57,361 nucleotides of DNA from an uncultured Clostridia bacterium (GTDB lineage Bacteria; Bacillota; Clostridia; Lachnospirales; Cellulosilyticaceae), in the NCBI GenBank assembly GCA_937921505.1, contig CAKZUB010000087.1, positions 1 to 57,361 on the forward strand. Direction: 5' to 3'. Every line of letters starts with the position of its first letter. Within the stretch, counting starts at the first letter, position 1. The notes beneath the pieces are model-generated. The model made no database searches and was not told the origin of the DNA. It was given only the letters and a program-made list of their open reading frames with translations. The translations under genes and the position numbers were made by a program. Positions 35,300-44,499 of this stretch are shown in pieces.

Positions 35300-35390
35300 A
35301 GTTTCCTCCTATAGTTGCATTGTATTACCTTTTGCATAACTATTCCTCTATTTATCGTTGCTGCTTGTAAATAGTCGAGTCTTTTAAAGG

Positions 35391-36158
35391 TTATTCACCT
35401 GCACCATTTATAAATTTAATTGTAGGTAATACTCCGCTTACTTCCTCTAATACACTTTTAGTAATCTTTATATTAGGACGAATTTTTCTTGAAATATCAA
35501 TCTGATATTTTTCCCCTTTACTATTATAAACCCAAAGCATAATTGCATTTCCAGTACCAAATTGAAACCCTCTTATTGAATCATTTTCAAAATGATATAG
35601 ACCTGTTTGTGCTGATAGGGGAGTAAGTTGGCATTTGATAACAAGTAGGATATAGAACATATCCATTTTCTTATCAGAATGAACATGTTCTAAATCATGT
35701 TGTACAGTATTAAGTACAACTTTATCAAATTCATAGTGAGAGCATATTACTCTTTTTCCATAGTTCCCAGTTAAATAGCTATAAAATTTCAGTGACTTTT
35801 CATGGCCAACTACACTGTTTATAAAATCTTGAATAAATAACTCACTCTCTTTTGATATACTTATTCGAAAGTCTTCTGATTGAAATGTACATAAATTATT
35901 ATCTTCTTTGATTAATCTCATATCTTTCCAAGGCACACCTAAGCTTATTCCCAGAGCTTCTATTACTCCTTGGAAGTCTCCTTTTTTTGCAAGTTCTACT
36001 TTAAGCGGTTTTTGATTTACCCAAGAATATTCAGCTTCTGAAGTTTGTAATTTAATGACTTCAACCCTCATCCAATCAAAAAACAGTTTACCCGCCCCTA
36101 TTACGCCTACTGCTAAAATTAAAACAATACTTAAACAAATAATCCAGGATTTTTTCAT
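35391..36158 (-). CDS. Uncharacterised membrane-anchored protein
   Basis: Not recognised. A 255-residue protein with one N-terminal membrane helix (about 5-25) followed by a soluble outer domain with mixed alpha/beta character. There is no lipobox. The start is ATG at 36158 after GGGGGT; the frame is open another 16 codons without a site. No conserved catalytic motif is evident. It has no close co-directional partner: the GNAT gene lies 91 bases downstream. Confidence 0.6.
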   Translation of the reverse strand: MKKSWIICLSIVLILAVGVIGAGKLFFDWMRVEVIKLQTSEAEYSWVNQKPLKVELAKKGDFQGVIEALGISLGVPWKDMRLIKEDNNLCTFQSEDFRISISKESELFIQDFINSVVGHEKSLKFYSYLTGNYGKRVICSHYEFDKVVLNTVQHDLEHVHSDKKMDMFYILLVIKCQLTPLSAQTGLYHFENDSIRGFQFGTGNAIMLWVYNSKGEKYQIDISRKIRPNIKITKSVLEEVSGVLPTIKFINGAGE

Positions 36159-36372
36159 TTTTACCCCCATTGCAGTATCACAAGTTTTGCCCCCAGATAC
36201 TGCCACAAATGAAAAGTTGAAAGTGCTTTTCTTTCAACCTTATAATCTATTATTTGTCATAAGTTGCTTTCACATAACAGTTAAGTTATTTTTACTATAC
36301 TCTAAAATGCATTCCTATAATATGTATTTAACTTAGTCTTATTTTATTCCAAAGAACACGTGGGAATAGTAT

Positions 36373-36426
36373 TAAAAAAATTTTAAGTGGAGGCTCCCTT
36401 ACGTAGTATAAGTATTACCCCCACTT
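36373..36426 (-). terminator. Terminator of the C_GCAxxG_C_C gene
   Basis: On the minus strand AAGTGGGGG (36426-36418) pairs with CCTCCACTT (36393-36385) with one G-U, followed by a run of seven Ts. The loop is long and can fold further. Confidence 0.6.
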
Positions 36427-36456
36427 ATAGTGGCGCTCCTTTTTTATACGTACTTG

Positions 36457-36861
36457 TTATAAATCTAGTAAGTCATCTAAAATTTCACATGAAGTTTTGA
36501 TGTATTTTCCACATAAATCATGTGGATTCCCCTCATATCCTTCTAGTAACTCTCCACATACAGTAGAGTGATGCACCTCATTAAAGCGTTCATGAAACGT
36601 CTTAACAAGTTCAAAAGTTTTAAGCCTAGCCTCGGCATCATCTGCTCTTGTTCTGCCATGTATAAGGCTTATCACCATATAAGCACCTGTTACAACACCA
36701 CACTCTCTTTTCATACCTCCCATGCCGCCTCCAAATGCTTGTGAGAGTTTGAGTGCTGTTTCATAGTCCATACCTAATTTTTTTGCATAAGTTGCAAATA
36801 CAGCTTGAGAACAAGAAAATCCTTCTTTAAAACAATCTAATGCCACTTGTACTTGATTCAT
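36457..36861 (-). CDS. C_GCAxxG_C_C family redox-type protein
   Basis: A 134-residue protein of the family named for its conserved pattern. Visible are CFKEGFSCSQAVF (Cys near 9 and 15), QAFGGGMGGMKRECGVVTGA with the family Gly-Cys motif in the middle, and the later CGELLEGYE and C-terminal Cys pair. The cysteines likely bind a metal or form a thiol centre; the function is unproven and often linked to oxidoreductases. The ATG at 36861 follows GGGAGG; the longer reading frame has no ribosome site. Confidence 0.85.
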   Translation of the reverse strand: MNQVQVALDCFKEGFSCSQAVFATYAKKLGMDYETALKLSQAFGGGMGGMKRECGVVTGAYMVISLIHGRTRADDAEARLKTFELVKTFHERFNEVHHSTVCGELLEGYEGNPHDLCGKYIKTSCEILDDLLDL

Positions 36862-36964
36862 CCTTAGCCTCCCAATACCTATTATACGGTTAATGTTTTT
36901 TGTTATTTTTGTACTGCTATTATACCCCATAAAATTTAAACTGAATACCCCACAAAATCTATAC

Positions 36965-37801
36965 TTATTGAGATACTTTTCGAATCATATCCTGTGGTAT
37001 GAACTCGTCACTATAAAGTACCTTAGAACAATTTTTCACTAAGAGTCTTTTATCTAGAACTTCTCCCGTTTGTTTATTAACCATTTCTCTATAAACCTCA
37101 TTATTTCTATAATAATGATCATTTTTTAATTCAAAATGCTGATTTTCTTCCTTGATGTGATAAGTATAATCCAATGATTTTTGACTTCTTAATTCACCAC
37201 ATAAATACTCATTTGTTATATAAACTATCATTTGAAACTCCTGATCAGTTGGATTAACAAATTGATAGTCTAAATAGTTATACATAATAGACGTCCCCGT
37301 TCCAAATGGAATCTGTCTATTATAATCAGGAAACAAATCTATCTGGTTGTGATGATGATGCTCAATAATCGTTAAAGGGCTATGTAGTACCATCCAATGA
37401 ATAAGATTAGTTAATTGGCACATACCTCCGCCAATATCCCTAGCTGCTTCTCCTCTTTGAATGATAAGCCCTTCTTTAAATCCTCTATGTCTAGTACATT
37501 TACCTACGAGTTTCCAAAATGAAAACACCTCATTAGGCTTAATGATAATTTTATTGATTTTTGGAGAGGCCAAACTAAGGTTTATAGCTTTGTTTTCCTG
37601 AAGCTGCATATCAACATTCCCAATTTTTCTTCTTATCAAAGAACGATGTTTATAGATTATAATGGGTAAAAGATCATCTGTATATTTTGCCGCGTATTTA
37701 TTGCTTGCTATTAACCACTTAATCCTCCTCAATAAGATGTTTTTTAAAACTGATAACTTATAGGTTATCGGATGCCATTCACAAAATAATTTTCTAGTCA
37801 T
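36965..37801 (-). CDS. VanW family protein, short form
   Basis: A 278-residue protein matching the vancomycin-resistance-associated VanW type. The core reads FSFWKLVGKCTRHRGFKEG, then the GGGMCQLTN segment near 138-146. No signal peptide is clear; the N-terminus is basic. VanW has no proven activity; it occurs in some glycopeptide-resistance clusters and in many clostridia without them. No vanHAX genes are here, so resistance should not be inferred. A second, longer VanW-type protein is encoded at 48604. Confidence 0.85.
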   Translation of the reverse strand: MTRKLFCEWHPITYKLSVLKNILLRRIKWLIASNKYAAKYTDDLLPIIIYKHRSLIRRKIGNVDMQLQENKAINLSLASPKINKIIIKPNEVFSFWKLVGKCTRHRGFKEGLIIQRGEAARDIGGGMCQLTNLIHWMVLHSPLTIIEHHHHNQIDLFPDYNRQIPFGTGTSIMYNYLDYQFVNPTDQEFQMIVYITNEYLCGELRSQKSLDYTYHIKEENQHFELKNDHYYRNNEVYREMVNKQTGEVLDKRLLVKNCSKVLYSDEFIPQDMIRKVSQ

Positions 37802-37924
37802 TACTTCCCCCTTACGCTCATTATTAAATACTTAAATCCTTTGATTCCTTATTTAAAATATTCTTCTATAGTCTAATCATTATATAATTTCAGTATTAAA
37901 GATTCAATCTATTTTTAATATATT

Positions 37925-37969
37925 AAAAAAGCTATCTTAAAAAGAATTTTCATTCTGCCTAAGATAGCC
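37925..37969 (-). terminator. Terminator after aspS
   Basis: On the minus strand GCTATCTTA and TAAGATAGC pair perfectly around a 20-base loop, followed by six Ts. It lies about 25 bases after the aspS stop. Confidence 0.75.
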
Positions 37970-37992
37970 TCTTTACAACATAGTTTTTTCTA

Positions 37993-39780
37993 TTATTCTT
38001 CTATTTTAGTAATACTAAGTGCTAATTCTTCTAATTGTTTATTTTCCACAGGACCTGGTGCTTGTGTCATCAGGCAGCTTGCATCTTTTACTTTAGGAAA
38101 TGCTATAACGTCTCTAATACTGTCTTCTTGACACATGAGCATAATAATACGGTCAAGCCCAAATGCAAGTCCGCCATGAGGTGGTACGCCATATTTAAAC
38201 GCATTCAGCAAATAACCAAATTGACTATACGCTGCGTCTTCGCTAAAGCCAAGAAGCTGAAACATCTTTTCTTGTACTTCTTTTTGATAAATACGAATAC
38301 TTCCACCACCAAGTTCACAACCATTTAGACAAAGATCATATGCCTTAGCGCGTACTTTGCCAGGATCTGTTTCCATAAGAGAAATATCTTCATCTCTTGG
38401 CATTGTAAATGGGTGATGCATAGCTACGTATCTGTTTGCTTCTTCATCAAACTCAAGTAGTGGGAAGTCTGTTACCCATACAAATTTAAACGTATCTTTA
38501 GATATAAGTTCTAATCTCTTAGCGACTTCTAGTCTAAGTGCTCCAAGAGTTGCATAAACGACTGATGGTTTATCTGCTACAACTAGTATTAAATCATCTT
38601 TATCTGCTCCCATACGTTCTTTAATCTGAGCCAAAGTCTCTTCACTTAAAAACTTTGCAAATGAAGACTTTTCTTCACCATCTGCTTTAATCTGATGCCA
38701 GGCTACCCCTTTTGCACCAAAATCTTTACCATAAGCTACTAAGCTGTCAATTTGCTTACGCCCTATATCACCCATGCCCTTTGCATTAATGGCACGAACT
38801 GTTCCCCCTTCTTTTAAAGCATTTTCAAATACTGCAAAGCCACATCCTTCTGCTAGATCTGAAAGGTCTTTAAGCTCTACTTCAAAACGCGTATCAGGTT
38901 TATCTGAACCATATCTATCCATTGCTTCTTGGTAGTTAAGTCTCTCTATCGGAAGTGTAATATCCATATCCATTGCTTCTTTAAATACTCTTTGAATGAG
39001 TCTTTCATTAATACCTATAACATCTTCTACATCTACAAAAGACATTTCCATATCAATTTGGGTAAACTCTGGTTGTCTGTCTGCTCTAAGGTCCTCATCA
39101 CGAAAACATTTAGCAATTTGAAAATATTTATCATAGCCTGATACCATAAGGAGCTGCTTAAATATTTGTGGAGATTGTGGTAAGCCATAGAAGCTTCCCG
39201 GATGTATTCTTGAAGGCACAATATAATCTCTGGCTCCTTCTGGTGAACTTTTAATCAGTATGGGTGTTTCTACTTCTAAAAAGCCTTCTGCTTCTAAGAA
39301 CCTACGAACTGATTGTGTGACTTTACTTCTTAAAATAAGATTTTTTTGCATATCTGGTCTTCTAAGATCCAGGTAGCGGTATTTAAGTCTAAGATCTTCT
39401 CTTACATCGCTATTTTCTACTATTTCAAAAGGAGTTGTTTCGGCTTCTGAAAGAATACGCAGCTCTTTAACATCAATTTCAATATCTCCTGTTTTCATAG
39501 ACTTATTTGTATCTTCTCCACGGGATACAACAATCCCTCTTGCCGCAATAACATATTCTGATCTAAGGGTTTCGGCTTTTTCAAATATAGCTTTTTCTGT
39601 ATTTTCACTAAAAGATAGCTGTAAAAGCCCCGTAATATCACGTAATGTAATAAAAAGCAATTGTCCTAAGTTTCTTCTTCTTTGAACCCATCCTGTTACA
39701 ATAACTTCTTGTCCAACATGAGCTGTTGAAAGTTCTGTACAACGATGTGTCCTTTTAAGTCCCTGCATTGATTCTGACAT
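37993..39780 (-). CDS. aspS: Aspartyl-tRNA synthetase
   Basis: A 595-residue class II synthetase of the bacterial type. The N-terminal OB fold binds the anticodon (VTGWVQRRRNLGQLLFI); motif 2 is the FRDEDLRADRQPEF segment near 215-230; the bacterial insertion (GAD domain) lies in the middle; motif 3 is GLAFGLDRI near 530-540. It charges tRNA-Asp; a discriminating or non-discriminating type cannot be told here. It follows hisS by 28 bases and is controlled by the upstream T-box leader. The ATG follows GGAGG. Confidence 0.96.
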   Translation of the reverse strand: MSESMQGLKRTHRCTELSTAHVGQEVIVTGWVQRRRNLGQLLFITLRDITGLLQLSFSENTEKAIFEKAETLRSEYVIAARGIVVSRGEDTNKSMKTGDIEIDVKELRILSEAETTPFEIVENSDVREDLRLKYRYLDLRRPDMQKNLILRSKVTQSVRRFLEAEGFLEVETPILIKSSPEGARDYIVPSRIHPGSFYGLPQSPQIFKQLLMVSGYDKYFQIAKCFRDEDLRADRQPEFTQIDMEMSFVDVEDVIGINERLIQRVFKEAMDMDITLPIERLNYQEAMDRYGSDKPDTRFEVELKDLSDLAEGCGFAVFENALKEGGTVRAINAKGMGDIGRKQIDSLVAYGKDFGAKGVAWHQIKADGEEKSSFAKFLSEETLAQIKERMGADKDDLILVVADKPSVVYATLGALRLEVAKRLELISKDTFKFVWVTDFPLLEFDEEANRYVAMHHPFTMPRDEDISLMETDPGKVRAKAYDLCLNGCELGGGSIRIYQKEVQEKMFQLLGFSEDAAYSQFGYLLNAFKYGVPPHGGLAFGLDRIIMLMCQEDSIRDVIAFPKVKDASCLMTQAPGPVENKQLEELALSITKIEE

Positions 39781-39807
39781 CTATTTTTCCTCCATCTTCG
39801 GTAGAAG

Positions 39808-41079
39808 CTAAGCTTCACCTAATATATTTTTCATCACACTTACCAATTGTTCAAAAGGTACCGTAACCGCTTCACCTGTTTCCATGTTTTTAACTTGAAG
39901 TGCCTTTTCTTCAAGTTCACTCTCTCCAATAATAGAAGAAAACTTTGCATTTATTTTGTTGGCATATCTCATTTGTGCTTTAATACTTCTTTGAAGATGA
40001 TCGCTTTCTGCACTGATCCCTGCTTGTCTTAAATGATTGATCACCTTAAAGGCTTCAAGCATTGCCTCTTCACCTCTATAACCAATAAAGATATCTCGGC
40101 TAGCTGGTTTTAGCGCCTCTTTATTTTCTGCATCACGTACAAGAAGAAGTCTTTCCATGCCTGCACCAAATCCTACTGCTGGTGTTCTTTTGCCACCTAC
40201 TTCTTCAACTAATTTATCGTATCTTCCGCCGCCACACACAGTGCCCTGCGCGCCGATATCATTAGAAACAAACTCAAATACGGTTTTGGTATAGTAATCA
40301 AGTCCTCTTACAATACTTGGGTCAACTATAAATGTCATATTCATAGCCGTAAGAAGCTCTTGTACTTTTTCAAAATGAGCTTTGCACTCTTGTCCTAGCG
40401 TACTTAAGATAGTAGGCGCTTCTTTGAGTTCTTGCTGGCATTTTTCATTTTTACAATCTAGTACCCTAAGTGGATTTTTATCCATTCTATCTCTGCACAG
40501 TTCGCAAAGATGTTCTTGTTTTGAATGCAAAAAGGTTCTTAGTATTTCATTATATTTATTTCTGCATTCGGGTCCACCTAATGAATTGATATGCAGATCT
40601 ACTTTTTTAATACCAAGTCTTTTAAGAAGAGTCTGTCCTACTGCAATGACCTCAGCATCTGCTGTTGGACTATCACTTCCAAACATTTCAATACCAAATT
40701 GATGAAATTGTCTTTGTCTGCCTGCTTGTGGCTTTTCATATCTAAATGTAGGTGAGATATAATAAAGCTTTGTAGGCTGCGTTTCTGCATGCATAGCATG
40801 TTCAAGATAGGCCCGTACGACTGGTGCTGTACTTTCTGGTTTTAATGTGATATCGTTATCTCCCTTATCTATAAAGGAATACATTTCTTTATTAACAATA
40901 TCTGTTGTCTCTCCTACCCCTCTTTTAAAGAGCTTTGTAAGCTCAAATATCGGCGTTCTAATTTGATTAAATCCAAAATCATCACATAAGTTTCTAATGA
41001 TGTCTTCTATATCAAGCCACTTTCTCATGTCTTCTCCAAAAATGTCTTTGGTTCCTTTAAGTGCACGAATTTCTTCCAT
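39808..41079 (-). CDS. hisS: Histidyl-tRNA synthetase
   Basis: A 423-residue class II synthetase. Motif 2 lies in FRYEKPQAGRQRQFHQFG, and the His-specific segment is GLDYYTKTVFEF with the C-terminal GGGRYDKL and VGFGAGMERL (motif 3). The C-terminal anticodon domain is complete. The ATG at 41079 has AAAGGG six bases upstream; the ATG two codons earlier is adjacent to that site. It is the first gene of the hisS-aspS operon. Confidence 0.96.
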   Translation of the reverse strand: MEEIRALKGTKDIFGEDMRKWLDIEDIIRNLCDDFGFNQIRTPIFELTKLFKRGVGETTDIVNKEMYSFIDKGDNDITLKPESTAPVVRAYLEHAMHAETQPTKLYYISPTFRYEKPQAGRQRQFHQFGIEMFGSDSPTADAEVIAVGQTLLKRLGIKKVDLHINSLGGPECRNKYNEILRTFLHSKQEHLCELCRDRMDKNPLRVLDCKNEKCQQELKEAPTILSTLGQECKAHFEKVQELLTAMNMTFIVDPSIVRGLDYYTKTVFEFVSNDIGAQGTVCGGGRYDKLVEEVGGKRTPAVGFGAGMERLLLVRDAENKEALKPASRDIFIGYRGEEAMLEAFKVINHLRQAGISAESDHLQRSIKAQMRYANKINAKFSSIIGESELEEKALQVKNMETGEAVTVPFEQLVSVMKNILGEA

Positions 41080-41104
41080 AGTCATCCCTTTCTTTTAATT
41101 CCTT

Positions 41105-41348
41105 AAAATAAAAAACGCCCCTGACATCGCTGTCAGGGACGATATTACCGTGTTGCCACCCTGTTTCAAAGACATTGTTCATATCTTTGCACTTATAAGC
41201 CTATAACGCCAGCTATGCGTTACCTTCTACTCTGCTTTCAAAGGCTCTCTCCGAGATGTCTTCTAATCTAGTGTAAGCTCTCAGCTAATACTTACTCTCT
41301 GGATATAAGATTATACTTGTTCTCATCAACGATTTTTCTTATTTTACT
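41105..41348 (-). ncRNA. T-box riboswitch leader of hisS-aspS, Asp specifier
   Basis: The minus-strand leader holds the parts of a T-box. The antiterminator sequence GGGTGGCAACACGG (41161-41148) is present. The terminator CGTCCCTGACA / TGTCAGGGGCG followed by a T-run is at 41143-41112. The specifier loop reads GAA-GAC-A with GAC at 41260-41258, so it monitors uncharged tRNA-Asp; His would need CAC. An AGAGAG-type stem I motif lies near 41298. Transcription would read through to the synthetases when tRNA-Asp is uncharged. Confidence 0.92.
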
Positions 41349-41355
41349 CGTTTAT

Positions 41356-41383
41356 ATTGTATCAAAGTTTATCATTTAGTCAA
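41356..41383 (-). promoter_or_regulatory. Promoter of the hisS-aspS operon
   Basis: TTGACT (41383-41378), a 16-base spacer and TACAAT (41361-41356) on the minus strand. The start point near 41348 gives a leader of about 265 bases carrying the T-box. The site begins 4 bases after the cheV stop codon. Confidence 0.65.
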
Positions 41384-41386
41384 GCC

Positions 41387-42286
41387 CTAAAATAATAACT
41401 CATCAAGTGCTGCTACAAGATCTTCTATCTCCGGTTTACTGATTTGTCTATCTGCCCCTACGCGTTCTCCTTTATGAAAAAGATCTGCTGTAATAAGTGA
41501 TGAAAATATCACTACTGGTAGCCTACCAAGTAAGGGATCTTCTTTTATTCTTCTTGTAACTGTATGTCCATCTAATATAGGCATCTCTATATCTGTTATA
41601 AGCAGGTCAACTTTTTTGTTAAAGTCTTCTCCATACTTTTGTTTAACCTCATAAACAGCTTGAAGTACATCTTGTCCATTATCAAATACTGTAAGCTGTG
41701 TATATCCAGCTGATATTAATACATCTTTAAGCAAGTTTCTTATAGTTTTAGAATCCTCTGCGATATAGATTTTTTTAGTCATTCTTTCAGGTTTTGAGCC
41801 TACTTTGCCTTTACTTGTGAGATATACATTATCTGCATCTGATAAGTCTGTCACTATTTTTTCAAAGTCTAACATCAGAAGTATACCACTCTCTGTTAAA
41901 ATATTACCCACTGAAAGTGTTGATTTTAACAATCTGTCTGGTTTAGTAATATCAGACCACTTAATTCTTCTTATGCCAACAATACTATCTACTACAAACA
42001 TAACTTCTTGCTTATTAAATTCACATACTAATGCCATTTTATTATTCGCAAGATCTGTAGGTTTATTATCTAATATGTAACTTAGATCTATAACCGTCAT
42101 AACCTTATCTCTTACACTAGTAAGCCCTAATATACTTTTATTAGTGTGTGCTCCAGGTCTTACTTCATTTAACTGTATAATTTCTCTGGATTTTAGTACA
42201 TTGATACAATAAGCATTTCCATTAACAATGAATACAATAATTTCTAATTCTCCTGTTCCTGCCTCTAATAAAACTGAGCTTTTCAT
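41387..42286 (-). CDS. cheV: CheV chemotaxis coupling protein (CheW-REC)
   Basis: A 299-residue protein. An N-terminal CheW domain (about 10-155) couples receptors to CheA. A C-terminal receiver domain (about 170-299) has the phosphorylation site Asp in LLITDIEMP, an acidic pocket in IAEDSKT, and the conserved Lys in QISKPEIED. Phosphorylation by CheA helps adaptation. It likely works with the chemoreceptor at 16185. The ATG follows AAGGAAG. Confidence 0.93.
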   Translation of the reverse strand: MKSSVLLEAGTGELEIIVFIVNGNAYCINVLKSREIIQLNEVRPGAHTNKSILGLTSVRDKVMTVIDLSYILDNKPTDLANNKMALVCEFNKQEVMFVVDSIVGIRRIKWSDITKPDRLLKSTLSVGNILTESGILLMLDFEKIVTDLSDADNVYLTSKGKVGSKPERMTKKIYIAEDSKTIRNLLKDVLISAGYTQLTVFDNGQDVLQAVYEVKQKYGEDFNKKVDLLITDIEMPILDGHTVTRRIKEDPLLGRLPVVIFSSLITADLFHKGERVGADRQISKPEIEDLVAALDELLF

Positions 42287-42386
42287 CTTACCACTTCCTT
42301 ATTTTTATTATTTATTCATAAATGCTTTTGTATATCTTTATTATAACTTATTATACTTTAATGGTTCTTTAAGTTCAATGATAGGA

Positions 42387-43070
42387 TTAATAATCTCCCT
42401 CAATTTCTGGTTTTATATCTGTAACAATAGCAATACTTTTGCTTGTCCCAAGTCTATCTGCTCCAGCTTCAATAAAAGCTCTTGCCATCTTTGAATCACT
42501 TACTCCGCCAGCGGCTTTTATTTTAATCTTATCCCCAACTATACTTTTCATAAGTTTAATGTGTTCTAAAGTTGCCCCACCTGTTCCAAAACCTGTGGAT
42601 GTTTTTATAAAATCAGCTCCTGATGCTACTACAATTTCTGTAACTTTTGCGATTTCTTCTTCGTCAAGATAGCAGGTTTCTATAATAACTTTTACAATTG
42701 TATTAGGATCAGTTTGCTTTGAAGCTTTTACCACTTCTTCTATATCATATTGAATATAGTCATATTTTTTATTTTTCAAAGCGCCTATATTAATAACCAT
42801 GTCTATATCCGTTGCCCCATTTAGGACAGCCTCGCTAGCTTCAAATGCCTTAGCCGCTGTGGTCTCATTTCCTAGAGGAAATCCCACTACTGTCGTAACT
42901 CCCACTGAGGTATCTTTTAAAAGATGCGCGGCCATAGCTACGTAACATGTGGGCACACATACTGTTTTAAACTGATATAAAGCCGCTTCCTCACAAATTA
43001 TCTTAATATCTTCTTCTTTTGCTGTTGCTTTTAAACAGGTATGGTCTATCGTCTGTGCTATTTCTATCAT
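42387..43070 (-). CDS. deoC: Deoxyribose-phosphate aldolase
   Basis: A 227-residue class I aldolase that splits 2-deoxyribose-5-phosphate to glyceraldehyde-3-phosphate and acetaldehyde. The Schiff-base Lys is Lys156 in FIKTSTGF; Asp90 (TDIDMV) and Lys185 (IKAAGG) complete the proton relay. The length is normal. It lies alone; no other deo gene is in the window. The ATG follows AAGGA. Confidence 0.95.
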   Translation of the reverse strand: MIEIAQTIDHTCLKATAKEEDIKIICEEAALYQFKTVCVPTCYVAMAAHLLKDTSVGVTTVVGFPLGNETTAAKAFEASEAVLNGATDIDMVINIGALKNKKYDYIQYDIEEVVKASKQTDPNTIVKVIIETCYLDEEEIAKVTEIVVASGADFIKTSTGFGTGGATLEHIKLMKSIVGDKIKIKAAGGVSDSKMARAFIEAGADRLGTSKSIAIVTDIKPEIEGDY

Positions 43071-43198
43071 AATAATCCTTCTTTCTTATTTAATATCTTT
43101 TGTATATCTCTTAATTTTATATTAGCATATCTTGGTTGTAAAGTATACTCTTTAGCCTTTTAACGGTTATCATTTCTCAGATCTTCCTGCAACGCTTA

Positions 43199-43648
43199 CT
43201 ATCTGTATTTTTTTATATTCTTATATTGCTTTTTCCCCGTATCTGATATTGAACCTAAGCTTATTGGATATAACTTTCCAGCCATTATTCTTTTTTTAAT
43301 TGCATTTTCCGTAATAATATACATGCTTGAAATAAAGACGATACTATTTCCCTCCATTTTTAGAGCTACTAGTATATTATCTCCATAGTTTTTAATGAAT
43401 TCTAATCTATAGTAATCGTTATGTGCTATTCCTATATAATCTGGCTTTTGAATGATTTCTACAAGTTTATGAAAATATTTTTTATACGTATAAGGATGTC
43501 TTTCTCTTATATGTTTTATAGCTCCTGGATAAATAATAATCTCTTTATTTATTATATTTAGTTGTAACTTTTCTATGATCTCATTTCTTATATAGCCTAC
43601 TAATTGCGTATTACGGCTCATTTTATCTAAATTTATTTTCTTTCCCAT
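43199..43648 (-). CDS. PBECR-like (phage barnase/EndoU/ColicinE5-RelE fold) protein
   Basis: A 149-residue protein. The pattern HIRERHP (46-52), followed by EIIQKPDYIGIAHN, then ILVALKMEGNSIVFISSMYII and the closing KKRIMAGKLYP, resembles PBECR2/3-type domains, which are predicted nucleases often seen at phage or polymorphic-toxin C-termini. Here it stands alone with no long N-terminal delivery domain and no obvious immunity or antitoxin gene beside it. The ATG follows AGGAGG. The family assignment comes from recalled motifs; activity is not shown. Confidence 0.6.
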   Translation of the reverse strand: MGKKINLDKMSRNTQLVGYIRNEIIEKLQLNIINKEIIIYPGAIKHIRERHPYTYKKYFHKLVEIIQKPDYIGIAHNDYYRLEFIKNYGDNILVALKMEGNSIVFISSMYIITENAIKKRIMAGKLYPISLGSISDTGKKQYKNIKKYR

Positions 43649-43841
43649 AGGTACTCCTCCCTATTCATTATGAGGATAAACTAATCTTATTATATTTGTG
43701 CCCTCTATATTACTAGTATATTTTTATTGTATGTTCTTTGCTTACACTATTATTTTTATTTATTTATCTTTTATTTTGCATATAATTTATTGCTTATCCA
43801 TATATATGTATTAGGACATCTTATTAAAAAGGAGGGTAATC

Positions 43842-44435
43842 ATGTCTAATCCTAAGTTTGTAGTATTTAAGTTAAAAGATCTCAGAATTCCTTTCATCAT
43901 TCTCTTAATTGCTCTTGCATTGTTTATATTTTTATTGTTTAGAAATAAAGATGCAACGCAAACTTTTGCTCCTTCTGATACCTATCAGAATGGCAAATAC
44001 ATAGCAGGAATTTCGTTATCTGACGCAGAAATGGATTTAATTGTGGAAGTAAAAGATAGTAAAATTGCTTCCATATCCTTAGCAGGACTAGATGAAAAAA
44101 CATCTATACTTTATAAGGATTTAGCCTATGGTATTGATTATGTAAATACCTATGTTACTGCTACTCAATCTTTAGAGCTTCCTGTAAACACCAAAACTTC
44201 AGCAGCGACTCATTTACTTATGGACGCTGTTAAGGTAGCTCTTTCAGATGATGAAAGTACACAAATAACCTCCACTTATGAAAAATTGAACCTCACTAAC
44301 ACAGACGCCTCAGCAAATATTTCACCTGATGAGCTTAATACAGATGCTGATGCTGATGCTACTGCTGATGAACCTGCAGATATGGAAGCTTCTGAACATA
44401 CTTCTATCATAGAAGAAGAAGTTATTGAGGAATAA
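43842..44435 (+). CDS. Membrane-anchored protein with FMN-binding-like domain
   Basis: A 197-residue protein with a single N-terminal membrane helix (about 15-34) and an outer domain. The segment YQNGKYIAGISLSDAEMDL followed by VEVKDSKIASISLAG resembles the small FMN-binding-type domains of clostridial secreted proteins, but the covalent-FMN Ser/Thr motif is not clear. The C-terminal tail is very acidic and Ala-rich (DADADATADEPAD). The ATG follows AAAGGAGGG. The function is unknown. Confidence 0.6.
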   Translation: MSNPKFVVFKLKDLRIPFIILLIALALFIFLLFRNKDATQTFAPSDTYQNGKYIAGISLSDAEMDLIVEVKDSKIASISLAGLDEKTSILYKDLAYGIDYVNTYVTATQSLELPVNTKTSAATHLLMDAVKVALSDDESTQITSTYEKLNLTNTDASANISPDELNTDADADATADEPADMEASEHTSIIEEEVIEE

Positions 44436-44436
44436 T

Positions 44437-44477
44437 AAAAAAAGACTATTTCCGCTTCTACGGAAATAGTCTTTTTT
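44437..44477. terminator. Bidirectional terminator
   Basis: AAAGACTATTTCCG and CGGAAATAGTCTTT are perfect complements around TTCTA-type loop, with A and T runs at both sides. It separates the plus-strand gene ending at 44435 from the minus-strand gene ending at 44500. Confidence 0.85.
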
Positions 44478-44499
44478 TATTATTCCTTTAATACTATTA

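Noticed and set aside
36361..36450. Imperfect direct repeats around GTGGAGGCTCC/GTGGCGCTCC
   Set aside because: The sequence is better explained as the stem arms of a terminator for the C_GCAxxG_C_C gene.
36965..37801. Vancomycin-resistance determinant
   Set aside because: VanW-type proteins are common without resistance, and no vanHAX, vanRS or ligase gene is in the window.
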